Below, one piece after another: positions 42,301-46,180 of a stretch of 64,000 nt of DNA. The notes below the pieces were generated by a model. That model was not told the DNA's origin, did no database searches, and saw only the letters and a list, made by a program, of their open reading frames with translations. This DNA is from Yponomeuta sedellus (taxonomy: Eukaryota > Arthropoda > Insecta > Lepidoptera > Yponomeutidae), in NCBI GenBank assembly GCA_934045075.1, contig OW203732.1, positions 19,531,889-19,595,888 of the forward strand. The letters are read 5' to 3'. Position numbers and translations under genes: made by a program. Numbering within the stretch: position 1 is the stretch's first letter; every line of letters begins with the position of its first letter.

Positions 42301-43871
42301 TTTTTAATGCACTAACCCGTGCTAAGGACAATTTTAAAAACCTATTTAGAGGCTAAAAATTCCACCCATGCCGGGATTCGAACCCGCAACCTCTGGCTAT
42401 CCGTGCCAGCGCTCTTTCCAACTGAGCCAATGGGCGACTCACCGGCATCAGTGTAATTTCGAACCTCTTTACACTATTCTCTGTATTACGTACAGCCTCT
42501 AAATACGTTTTAAATTTGTTCTTAGCACGGGTTAGTGCATTAAAAATAAAAATAGTATAATGAGGTTTGACTGTATTAAGAATTATGAATAAAACGATTT
42601 TTTTTTAAACTTTGTAGTAGGTACGTGTATCTATAAGACGGCTTATAAGACTCTTAATTTTTTTATCGGGCCTCAATTCCTTTAATTCGCATCCTTTAAA
42701 CACATTCATTACTATCCAGCAGATAGTTTGTACATTAACTTGACCCCAGGCACGCCTGATGGTAAGCGAGAACGGGGTCTAGGATGGTACGTGCTTACCT
42801 GTTAATTGCCGGTTAACTCTAGTCTTAAAAAGACCTAGGTAATAGGTATGTCTTGATTTGACTGAAGAGCAACTTAATAAACTTGAGCGCCTCCAAAACT
42901 TCGCTATAAGGTTCATATTTGGCTTGCGCAAATATGACCACGTGTATGAATACCGCACTAAGCTCAAGTGGCTCTCCATTCGTTCTCGTAGGAATGCTCA
43001 CATCCTCTCACTTCTTTATTCAGTACTGTTCAATCCAGCCTCTCCAACTTATCTCAAAGAGCGCTTTGTTTACCTCAGCGATTCTCATAGCCGGGCACTG
43101 CGGTCTGACCTGACTCTGATGCTGAAGACGCCAAATCACTCTACGAGGTTCTTGGGCAACTCATTTGCGGTAAGGGCCGCCCAACTGTGGAATAATCTGC
43201 CGGTCTCAATAAGGCGCTCTCCTTCCCCAGCTGTCTTCAAAAGCAGAGTTCGTGATCTTTATCAGTATAGTCGTTTAAATTTTGTCCTCTTGTGTGTAAG
43301 TTAGTACTTTCCTTGTCTTATGTAGAACTTTATTATAAGATATATATATGTATGTTTATAATAAATTATTAGTTTATATAAGTAACGGTATGTAAGTGTA
43401 TTATTATTAAGTATAAGTATGTATCAATATTCAAATTTGCACTGGCTACCCGTCTTTCTAATTTCCTTCAGCAACTTTCCATCGTAAGGTTGTCTGGAAG
43501 AAATTGCTTTTAGCAATAAGGCCGCCAATTGTACTATGTATATTTGCAATTGTTTTGTATTTGTTGTTTTTCCAGTGTACAATAAAGAATATTCTTATCT
43601 TATCTTATCTTATGTCTCCGGAAAGATACACGACGGCAATGTGTTCCACAAATTTGATTTGTATGTGAATAGTTTCGTTGTCGCAGCACACGTCGTCGCT
43701 TGCTTTCCTTTCTACTCTTAACGAGTGAGAGCTTTCCAGGAGCTTCGCCAAAAGCTGCAGCAGGCGCCGCCCCACTGCTGCCCGTCCGGTGACGACGAGA
43801 TCCGACAGTTCATGTGGCTTCACGACGATCCTATCAACCAGCCTGCTGGTAGCATGGTACCCACCGTGTAG
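18233..43871 (+). CDS. cry1: cryptochrome 1, Drosophila-type blue-light photoreceptor, 12 coding exons
   Basis: Flavoprotein photoreceptor of the circadian clock; in insects the light-activated form binds TIMELESS and leads to its degradation (family knowledge). Coding exons: 18233-18362, 21338-21484, 22703-22890, 25700-25816, 27771-27904, 30787-30882, 31796-31869, 33413-33539, 35514-35696, 36398-36565, 41058-41181, 43740-43871. They sum to 1620 nt, keep phase at every GT-AG junction and give 539 residues with no internal stop. The N-terminal photolyase-like domain starts with [12 protein letters not shown] (8-19). The FAD domain carries [11 protein letters not shown] (261-271), [13 protein letters not shown] (296-308), D396, C402 (the Cys facing flavin N5) and the Trp chain W328/W383/W406 with W380. 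An in-frame TGA three codons upstream supports the start. Residue identities follow Drosophila CRY rather than CRY2 or 6-4 photolyase. Total span is 25.6 kb because the introns are full of transposons and copies of exon edges. Confidence 0.97.
18409..18733. mobile_element. lepidopteran fold-back repeat, cry1 intron 1
   Basis: Contains accgacttcaaaaaaaggag near the left end. A ~37-nt stem pairs 18606-18642 (accgacttcaaatgcgtgaa...) with 18687-18724. Only about 46 bases separate it from exon 1. Confidence 0.7.
18860..19170 (+). repeat. copies of cry1 exon 1 end plus donor, intron 1
   Basis: Three degenerate units resemble the end of exon 1 and the intron start (real: ccctgtttatcttcgacggt, then gagactgctg|gtaagt). 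They lie at about 18864-18955 (cctgtttctcttcggtggag with gtaagtgtaatgtggtcttt), 19007-19085 (cctgtttgtcttcgatggag) and 19146-19165 (short). The first keeps a usable gtaagt. Confidence 0.85.
19628..19930 (-). mobile_element. family B repeat, cry1 intron 1, just before the exon 2 array
   Basis: Minus copy lacking some of the middle part; ends 48 bases before the first exon 2 copy. Confidence 0.8.
19978..21337 (+). repeat. tandem array of partial cry1 exon 2 copies, intron 1
   Basis: About 13 units, each starting with the intron-1 acceptor region and the first bases of exon 2 (gtaccaagatagtggggtac). Unit starts are near 19978, 20050, 20106, 20192, 20233, 20300, 20367, 20491, 20621, 20750, 20914, 21048 and 21192. 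From 20367 on, units reach 70-80 nt into the exon and then break to tgattgtaatgtgtgcatg. Intact AG acceptors are seen at units 1, 3, 6, 7, 12 and 13. Confidence 0.95.
20896..20933. repeat. hairpin inside the exon 2 array
   Basis: cactttcttggtacc (20899 on) pairs with ggtac-type arm gtaccaagaaagtg, with about 6 bases between. It arose from an inverted exon-2 start and destroys the acceptor of that unit. Confidence 0.7.
21338..21484 (+). CDS. cry1: cry1 exon 2 (codons 44-92)
   Basis: The acceptor ttctag ends at 21337 and the donor gtaaga starts at 21485. Encodes [20 protein letters not shown] and continues to LRRLWEEFG, matching the GTKNVGYNRMRFLL region of Drosophila CRY. It is the last and only complete member of a tandem array of copies of its own first half (19978-21337). 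Only this copy continues past QFK into KHGGRLL; the better-preserved copies stop there. Confidence 0.96.
21515..21850 (-). mobile_element. 3' fragment of the RTE LINE in cry1 intron 2
   Basis: The minus strand reads [20 protein letters not shown] and continues to [11 protein letters not shown], the C-terminus of the 447-codon ORF at 8153-9496, with the same downstream gaggttatgtatg tail. It is only the last ~100 codons and lies 30 bases after exon 2. Confidence 0.85.
21892..22026. mobile_element. 135-bp MITE, cry1 intron 2
   Basis: Perfect terminal repeats gtaagtgccttttcacatgc (left) and its complement (right), GC-rich middle (cgccgggctggg). Target duplication not resolved. Confidence 0.75.
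22120..22682. mobile_element. 563-bp TIR element with THAP-like coding remnant, next to cry1 exon 3
   Basis: Termini aatgagggcttttcaa and its complement; sub-terminal inverted agatggcgctg / cagcaccatct. Inside: two tandem 35-bp units ending cattacagaggtaagt (22352-22421) and a short ORF at 22443-22547 that begins [18 protein letters not shown]. The C-x4-C-K-N-R-[FY] start resembles the N-terminus of THAP zinc fingers. It ends 20 bases before the exon 3 acceptor AG is complete. Confidence 0.6.
22443..22547 (+). pseudogene. possible THAP-domain first exon remnant
   Basis: 34 codons: [18 protein letters not shown], then a possible donor gtaagt at 22497. Reading through the donor gives [16 protein letters not shown] and a stop, unlike THAP. 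Only the first Cys pair of the C2CH finger is present. The similarity is short, so identity is tentative. Confidence 0.35.
22703..22890 (+). CDS. cry1: cry1 exon 3 (codons 93-155)
   Basis: Encodes [14 protein letters not shown] through [13 protein letters not shown] to [13 protein letters not shown], the conserved end of the photolyase-like alpha/beta domain. The acceptor ends at 22702 and the donor gtacgtg starts at 22891; the exon ends in phase 0. The exon is GC-rich against an AT-rich background. A 563-bp inverted-repeat element ends only 20 bases before it. Confidence 0.97.
23536..23830. repeat. LINE/repeat-derived fragment in cry1 intron 3
   Basis: Begins after an A-rich run and contains two related motifs: ctaggcgcagcctgtgtcgc at 23602-23621 and ctagtccgagcctgtgtcgc near 23728. 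It looks like retroelement UTR but was not identified. Low information. Confidence 0.35.
24222..24788 (-). mobile_element. Jockey/CR1-like LINE ORF2 C-terminus, cry1 intron 3
   Basis: Minus-strand frames read [20 protein letters not shown] and [20 protein letters not shown], then after a frame change [20 protein letters not shown]. These are typical end-of-ORF2 segments. A GT-rich then A/T-rich 3' region follows down to about 23850. 5'-truncated at about 24788. Confidence 0.7.
24864..25009. mobile_element. 146-bp fold-back MITE, cry1 intron 3
   Basis: Long inverted arms starting aaggggcttctaaacgggcc (24864) and matching on the complement at 24984-25009; similarity extends about 45 bases inward with gaps. 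No clear TSD. Confidence 0.75.
25285..25655 (+). mobile_element. family B repeat, cry1 intron 3, adjacent to exon 4
   Basis: Near-complete copy ending 45 bases before exon 4. Confidence 0.8.
25700..25816 (+). CDS. cry1: cry1 exon 4 (codons 156-194)
   Basis: 39 codons in phase 0 between acceptor attccag (ending 25699) and donor gttagc. Encodes [18 protein letters not shown] and on to [11 protein letters not shown], the linker between the N-terminal and FAD domains. The exon end and intron start are repeated once at about 26079-26125. Confidence 0.95.
26079..26270 (+). repeat. duplicate of exon 4 end and intron 4 start
   Basis: tcgataagtttagcaaatag at 26082-26101 repeats tcgataaggttagcaaatag at 25809-25828 and stays similar for roughly 150 bases (gaatagcccagttatttatt; ttgcatcctacatagcac). 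The first copy has a LINE fragment inserted (about 25852-25940). The donor GT became TT in the copy. Confidence 0.8.
26533..26720 (-). mobile_element. CR1-like LINE 3' UTR copy, cry1 intron 4
   Basis: On the minus strand: GACTACCCGTCTCTAATTTC, then ggccgccatttgtacta and aataaagaatattctatcta, matching the 3' UTR of the LINE at 42858-43620. Confidence 0.7.
26779..26940. repeat. compound microsatellite (CA)n-(TACA)n, cry1 intron 4
   Basis: CA repeats at 26779-26850, then about 20 TACA/CATA repeats at 26857-26938. The Cys/Val and Met-Tyr-Val-Cys frames across it are artefacts. Confidence 0.98.
27283..27490 (+). mobile_element. CR1-like LINE 3' UTR copy, cry1 intron 4
   Basis: Shares cccgtctttctaatttcctt and catcgtaaggttgtctgga with 43451-43500, in the same order and spacing. 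5'-truncated. Confidence 0.75.
27771..27904 (+). CDS. cry1: cry1 exon 5 (codons 195-238)
   Basis: Acceptor ctttcag ends at 27770 and donor gtacgg starts at 27905. Encodes [16 protein letters not shown] and [17 protein letters not shown], matching the RGGETQALLLLDERL stretch of Drosophila CRY. Ends in phase 2 (AG|G, R239). Confidence 0.96.
28100..28465 (+). mobile_element. family B repeat, cry1 intron 5
   Basis: Near-complete copy from tatcaacccttttatatccc to cactcggttcgcccaggcca. Confidence 0.8.
28548..28705 (-). mobile_element. LINE 3' UTR piece, cry1 intron 5
   Basis: gaaaaggttttattcaaagt and agcgcagaaactgcggctta are shared with 34132-34200. The (AATG)-type tail lies at the left end, so the element reads on the minus strand. 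It is interrupted by a family A repeat at 28706 and seems to continue near 28894. Confidence 0.6.
28706..28893 (-). mobile_element. family A repeat copy, cry1 intron 5
   Basis: Inserted in the LINE UTR piece 28548-29041. Core gccgggattcgaacacgcga. Confidence 0.85.
29408..29766 (-). mobile_element. family B repeat, cry1 intron 5
   Basis: Near-complete minus copy (caagagccgtgccccagcag near its 5' end). Confidence 0.8.
30055..30343 (-). mobile_element. family A repeat copy, cry1 intron 5
   Basis: Contains the core (aggattcgaacccgcaacct) and the full upstream part to gatatcactgtacccacat. Confidence 0.85.
30344..30386. repeat. (TC)n microsatellite, cry1 intron 5
   Basis: About 21 TC units starting right after a family A repeat. 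Confidence 0.97.
30394..30568. repeat. two large hairpins, cry1 intron 5
   Basis: Hairpin 1: arms atatggcaacgagccga (about 30397) and tcggctcgttgccatat (about 30458), with an inner stem gatgttgataaatt. Hairpin 2: near-perfect 29-nt arms at 30511-30539 and 30540-30568 (ctttttcaagtaccgt and complement). Confidence 0.9.
30787..30882 (+). CDS. cry1: cry1 exon 6 (codons 239-271)
   Basis: Acceptor gttttcag ends at 30786 and donor gtgagt starts at 30883. Encodes [15 protein letters not shown] and [13 protein letters not shown] (259-271), a core FAD-binding segment of cryptochromes. Ends in phase 2. Confidence 0.97.
31083..31590 (-). mobile_element. two tandem family A copies with fold-back, cry1 intron 6
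   Basis: A full minus copy at 31083-31392, a partial minus copy at 31393-31527, then its own core inverted (31527-31588, agccagaggtcgcgggctcg), giving a large hairpin. Confidence 0.85.
31796..31869 (+). CDS. cry1: cry1 exon 7 (codons 271-296)
   Basis: 74-nt exon between acceptor ttcgcag and donor gtaatt, encoding [19 protein letters not shown] and AHFITG. It bridges the RFYWS and ITGQLIW blocks of Drosophila CRY. Intron 7 begins with family A repeats and then carries the 53-bp minisatellite. Confidence 0.95.
31916..32150 (-). mobile_element. family A copy with inverted tail, cry1 intron 7
   Basis: Minus copy to 32095, then plus-strand tail aaataggttttttaaattgt and agcacgggttagtgcattaa. It starts about 45 bases after exon 7. 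Confidence 0.85.
32581..33170 (+). repeat. 53-bp minisatellite, 10 perfect copies plus 1 diverged, cry1 intron 7
   Basis: Units start at 32581, 32634, 32687, 32740, 32793, 32846, 32899, 32952, 33005, 33058 and 33111 with gtctgttagcttttagaata. The first ten are identical as read; the eleventh differs and carries gaatcggatatattcgcg like the 2439-2648 element. The unit is the terminal repeat plus adjoining bases of that element. Confidence 0.97.
33196..33385 (-). mobile_element. family C tRNA-derived SINE, directly before cry1 exon 8
   Basis: ccgggattcgaacccgggat at 33325-33344; ends about 28 bases before the exon 8 acceptor. Confidence 0.82.
33413..33539 (+). CDS. cry1: cry1 exon 8 (codons 296-338)
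   Basis: Acceptor ctgtctcag ends at 33412 and donor gtaagt starts at 33540. Encodes [17 protein letters not shown] through NPICLDIPW to EELER. W328 in IPW is the surface-side Trp of the electron-transfer chain (W342 in Drosophila CRY). Confidence 0.97.
33597..33850 (+). mobile_element. family D repeat with (GAA) tail, cry1 intron 8
   Basis: cgtaaaaggcgactaaggga, gcgtggggattatgggcatc, ccagcagtggactaatatag, then aagaagaagagg. Copies at 6140-6245(+), 7760-7830(-), 38885-39080(-, in piggyBac), 41737-42008(+) and 58508-58612(+). Confidence 0.8.
33890..34105 (+). mobile_element. tRNA-derived SINE, another family, cry1 intron 8
   Basis: tcgttcgtctagccgttaag (A-box-like) and cagaggtcgtggggtcgact (B-box-like), then ttttcatgtttgcgacttcc. 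A related copy lies at 6489-6700(+) with gtcgtaggatcgattcccac. Confidence 0.65.
34117..34500 (-). mobile_element. LINE 3' UTR, longer copy, cry1 intron 8
   Basis: Same family as 28548-28705, with a gaaatgaaataaaatg tail at 34124-34140. Extends further into the element (to about 34500) than the other copy. Confidence 0.6.
34710..35075 (+). mobile_element. family B repeat, cry1 intron 8
   Basis: Near-complete copy; adjoining 34536-34680 is a different old repeat (ccactgctggacacaggcct). Confidence 0.8.
35173..35485. mobile_element. 313-bp fold-back element, cry1 intron 8
   Basis: Arms of about 150 nt pair across the whole element (left accatgcggttagttaatgc, right gcattaactaaccgcatggt) with a short centre near 35330. 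The two mirror-image 79-codon frames on opposite strands are explained by this palindrome. It lies just before the exon 9 acceptor. Confidence 0.85.
35514..35696 (+). CDS. cry1: cry1 exon 9 (codons 338-399)
   Basis: Acceptor tccctag ends at 35513 and donor gtgagg starts at 35697. Encodes [57 protein letters not shown]. It carries H364, R367, W380, W383 and D396 of the flavin pocket. Three copies of its last 60-80 nt with the donor lie in intron 9. Confidence 0.98.
35775..36340 (+). repeat. three tandem copies of cry1 exon 9 end plus donor, intron 9
   Basis: Copies of cttcctcaagtatctgctgg through the donor gtgag end at about 35849, 36043 and 36234, period about 190 nt. Spacer words gctaacgctgcggtaacgtt and ggacgtagg recur. 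Upstream acceptors are not evident. Confidence 0.93.
36398..36565 (+). CDS. cry1: cry1 exon 10 (codons 399-455)
   Basis: Acceptor gctgcag ends at 36397 and donor gtgagt starts at 36566. Encodes [19 protein letters not shown] and [12 protein letters not shown]. Contains C402 and W406 (the flavin-proximal Trp). Its 3' half is repeated in intron 10: a copy at 37109-37222 and a decayed one at 39923-40027 reach the exon end, and shorter pieces lie at 36703-36775 and 36907-36990. Confidence 0.98.
36577..37222 (+). repeat. tandem copies of cry1 exon 10 3' half, intron 10
   Basis: Period about 204 nt. Units carry ctcgggcgagtgcgcttgcc and gactcggccagcgactcgac at 36703, 36907 and 37110. The first two are shortened; the third runs to gcctattgaatacatgtgag, complete with donor. 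Spacers share aaaacatttttccttaatct. Confidence 0.93.
37237..39840 (-). mobile_element. LINE-like insertion in cry1 intron 10, itself split by a piggyBac-like element
   Basis: Starts with attgaaatgaaatgaaattt (37239-37258, the reverse of a LINE tail) and a GT-rich segment (37622-37710). It is broken at the TTAA at 37931 and resumes at 39724 with gtgggatagtttttgccaca. It separates the last exon 10-derived repeat (39840-40027) from its tandem partners (36577-37222). Confidence 0.5.
37935..39719 (-). mobile_element. piggyBac-like DNA transposon relic, TTAA target duplication
   Basis: TTAA at 37931-37934 and 39720-39723 flanks inverted termini CCCATTTGGACCC and CCCATTTACGCCC. Minus-strand frames include an acidic N-terminus with [19 protein letters not shown] (about 39190-39130), DDE-region text [35 protein letters not shown] and [12 protein letters not shown] (38850-38600), and a Cys-rich C-terminus [15 protein letters not shown] (about 38190-38140). 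The reading frame is broken, and a family D insertion at about 38885-39080 is flanked by cgtactggctt on both sides. Non-functional, about 1.8 kb. Confidence 0.85.
39840..40030 (+). repeat. displaced unit of the exon 10 repeat
   Basis: ctcgggcgagtgcgcttgcc (39925) followed by a decayed end (tctatggaatacatttgatt, donor lost). It was separated from the 36577-37222 array by the insertion at 37237-39840. Confidence 0.85.
40258..40507 (-). mobile_element. family A copy, cry1 intron 10
   Basis: Core gccgggactcgaacccgcga; upstream part diverged. Confidence 0.85.
40846..40995. mobile_element. ~150-bp MITE, cry1 intron 10
   Basis: Ends agaatattttcgtggctta and its near complement (aagccccgaaaatattct). 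Contains gccgaaacgtcgaggtaaaa. Sits inside a tagtatagtactatacta-type palindromic stretch (40744-40800, 40996-41015). Confidence 0.65.
41058..41181 (+). CDS. cry1: cry1 exon 11 (codons 455-496)
   Basis: Acceptor ccttctag ends at 41057 and donor gtaatg starts at 41182; the exon ends in phase 0 after AAMK. Encodes [19 protein letters not shown] and [19 protein letters not shown], the last helices of the FAD domain. A minisatellite derived from the exon end and donor starts immediately downstream. Confidence 0.97.
41182..42290 (+). repeat. minisatellite seeded by cry1 exon 11 end/donor, intron 11
   Basis: About 20 units of 30-45 bp with core tattatgaaggtagcgtcag and spacers ttttattgagcag or ttttttgactag. 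The core matches the exon 11 end and donor (gcgatgaag|gtaatg). A higher-order pattern of three unit types recurs. Interrupted by a family D insertion (41737-42008) and an RTE LINE scrap (42108-42178). Confidence 0.93.
41737..42008 (+). mobile_element. family D repeat inside the exon 11 minisatellite
   Basis: Full copy ending gaagaagaagaagaa; splits a minisatellite unit (gtagctg / gtagcgtg). Confidence 0.82.
42288..42560 (-). mobile_element. family A copy with inverted tail, cry1 intron 11
   Basis: Minus copy then plus-strand tail agcacgggttagtgcattaa and taaaaatagtataa, giving mirrored ends. Confidence 0.85.
42858..43620 (+). mobile_element. CR1-like LINE 3' end with ORF2 C-terminus and (TATCT) tail, cry1 intron 11
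   Basis: ORF 42858-43304 (148 codons, stop TAG) reads [20 protein letters not shown], then [20 protein letters not shown] and [11 protein letters not shown], typical of CR1-clade ORF2 ends. The 3' UTR (43305-43600) ends in aataaagaatattcttatct repeats. The UTR is shared with 27283-27480, 26533-26690 (-) and the window edge (63969-64000, -). Confidence 0.85.
43740..43871 (+). CDS. cry1: cry1 exon 12 (codons 497-539, stop)
   Basis: Acceptor ctttccag ends at 43739; TAG at 43869-43871. Encodes [20 protein letters not shown], then [15 protein letters not shown] and a short tail. The R-Q-F-M-W segment (518-522) aligns with R-Q-F-F-W in the Drosophila CRY regulatory tail, followed by a 17-residue end. 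The 3' UTR runs into a 115-bp MITE; candidate poly(A) signals are ATTAAA near 44100 and AATAAA near 44549. Confidence 0.95.
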   Translation, partial: ELRQKLQQAPPHCCPSGDDEIRQFMWLHDDPINQPAGSMVPTV

Positions 43872-43896
43872 AGACCAGATGGGATCACTGTCCTTA

Positions 43897-44012
43897 CATT
43901 GCGCACCAAATCCTGAGCCCAATTTCAATCTTCTATCGCAAACATTAAGATTCCGATGGGATTTCAAAGCCTCTATCGCATAAGTCAGGATTTCGGGAAG
44001 ATTTGGTGCGCA
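43897..44012. mobile_element. MITE in the cry1 3' UTR region
   Basis: Inverted ends gcgcaccaaatcctga (43899) and tcagg...gatttggtgcgc (ending 44010). The same ends occur at 58853-59060 and, one end clearly, at 17417-17445. Confidence 0.75.
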
Positions 44013-44367
44013 CGATTCTAGGTCGCCGGACTAAAGCACACATATTTGATAAAATTACTGTAGCATTTCTTTTTACTTTGTTACATAACTTCCCTAGGTA
44101 TTAAAGCAGTTGCACTTTGCACTTCTACACGTTCACAGTTAGATTTGTATGTAGGAAGATGTATAGAAAACGAGTCAAATGTGACTCACGAACTTATTTC
44201 AATATAGATATTTATTGATAACTTATTTCAGATAGCTGTCATGAAAAATTAATTTAATAGGTAATTTTTTTACTGCTATTTTAATTACTAATCTTGAATA
44301 GAGCAAAAATGTTATGGCAATTTTACTTGTGTTTTAGTCCGCCTATCCTAGAATTAGTGCCGTGACT

Positions 44368-44448
44368 AGCCTTCTTGTAACATATATGTTACAAGAAGGC
44401 TGTAGTATATCCGTCCAGTAGACAGATATATCTGTCTACTGGACGGAT
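44368..44448. repeat. two adjacent perfect palindromes, 3' of cry1
   Basis: 44368-44401 is a perfect 34-nt palindrome around catatatg (arm agccttcttgtaacata). 44409-44448 is a perfect 40-nt palindrome around gatatatc (arm atccgtccagtagacagata). No loop. Confidence 0.97.
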
Positions 44449-45359
44449 TATAAACGTTCACGTTTCCGATGGGTCAAGAGATTTTGTTTGGGCATTCATG
44501 GAAATATACATGAAAATCCTTGTTTGTATGAAACATCTATCACGCCATAATAAATATGACCATTGAAACGTCTACGTAACTACAGCTACTTAAAAAAAAG
44601 TAGCGTTGTACGTCCACGTAACTATAGTTACTTCGCGGACTGCTATCAGTAAAATCGATTTTAATGAATGAAAACTTTCAAATAACTTTTCGAATCGGCT
44701 ATTACAATAATCTGTGTTAAATTATTCATAGACAAGTCTCCGAATAAAAAAAAACCTTCTGTTTCAAATCAAAATCAGTTCCTATCTATAACGTGAGGTG
44801 ACTTCAATCTGCTTTTAAAATATAAGTATTCATTATTTTTCAATGTATCATATATCAAAATAATCGTAAGGATTTGCTTTTTATGATTAGATACAAAAAA
44901 ATATTTGTGTTCCATACAACGACAGAATCGACATGTTAAATTACCGCCGCGACACGCCATGTTTCCACAATTGATTTCATGTATTATGGAATTTCACTAT
45001 GAAATGTTACTTGGAGCCGTCATTTTTACTTTATCTGATAGTGCATTTCATAAGCTATTCGGAAGTATTTTTTATTTTGTGGTAGCTGCAACAGTTCTAT
45101 AGTTATTACAGTTTTTCTAACAATGGTACCGGCCGCTCGGCGCGCAAAAATGTAATTCGCGGGCGCGGACGTTTGAGGCTTACATGGCCGCGCGACCCGG
45201 ACGTTTGAGTGGATGAAAGAAATGACGCCTCGAAGCTACAATAACTTTGGAAGAGCGTAAGATAAAAATGCAAATGCCGATAATCTCAAAATGAAAATTG
45301 CGTCAATCGATCAATCTTCTTTTCGAAGAACCGCCGGACGCCGTCCCAAGCTGACGCAT

Positions 45360-45590
45360 AGTCCGATATCAACCCTTGTATGCCCCCACGGGTCTCTTCC
45401 TGCATCGCAGGAAGGTTAGGCCATACTTCACCACGGGAGCCAAGCGGGTTGGTGGAGGATTGTAAGAGAGTGGCGGGTCTTACTGTCAGAAGTTATCAAG
45501 CCGCCCGTAAGTCCTCTGACATGGCTTAACGACTGCCATCACTTGACACCCGGCACTTACGGCTTAACGTGCTTGCGAAGCACGGGTCAT
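45360..45590 (+). mobile_element. family B repeat, truncated
   Basis: Begins atatcaacccttgtatgccc; ends within cttgcgaagcacgg. Confidence 0.75.
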
Positions 45591-46002
45591 CAGTGGGCTT
45601 AAAATTCCGCATCCACCCCTGTGTTTTAAATATTAGTCTATTTGGATGCATCGTCAATGGGAGCCTTGGAGAACATACCCATGTCACGTGTCTCGTTTAG
45701 GGCGAGGGGTCTTCGAACTGCCACGATTGGTGTCAGGGATTGCGCTTGTAGCTATTCGTCACGTAGTCTTTATTCTCTAGGGAAGCCTTGGCATATATTT
45801 ATATGGACTCGTATGAGTACATACCTACGTTCCCTTATTTCAAAAAAACTTTTAAATAGAGATCAAGTTATGATCTTTTAAATAGATTCTTTGTTCTATA
45901 ATTTTATAGATTCTTGCATGGATTCATGGTCATTCTTGAATCACAAGAAACTGACAGCTCGTAGCTTACTTTTTAGGACATCATCATCTTCAAACCATTA
46001 TG

Positions 46003-46180
46003 TTTGACGGCCTCTGTGGTGCAGCCATGCAAGAAGTTCCGGGTTCAAACCCCAGCTGGAAACAAAAAAAAACAGCAGGTCTTGGATGTTTACTTGTTTG
46101 TGATGTCGTTGTTTCTGGTTTCCACGACACAGGGTATCCTAGTGTGGGACCAGAAGCAATGTATGTGTCTGTATGTAAAA
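46003..46180 (+). mobile_element. family C tRNA-derived SINE
   Basis: ggcctctgtggtgcagccat, then ccgggttcaaaccccagctg; ends in agtgtgggaccagaagcaat. Confidence 0.8.

Noticed and set aside
18233..43871. Photolyase or vertebrate-type CRY2 instead of CRY1
   Set aside because: Residue choices ([23 protein letters not shown], Cys facing the flavin, short tail) match Drosophila-type CRY; photolyases have Asn at that place and CRY2 has a long distinct tail.
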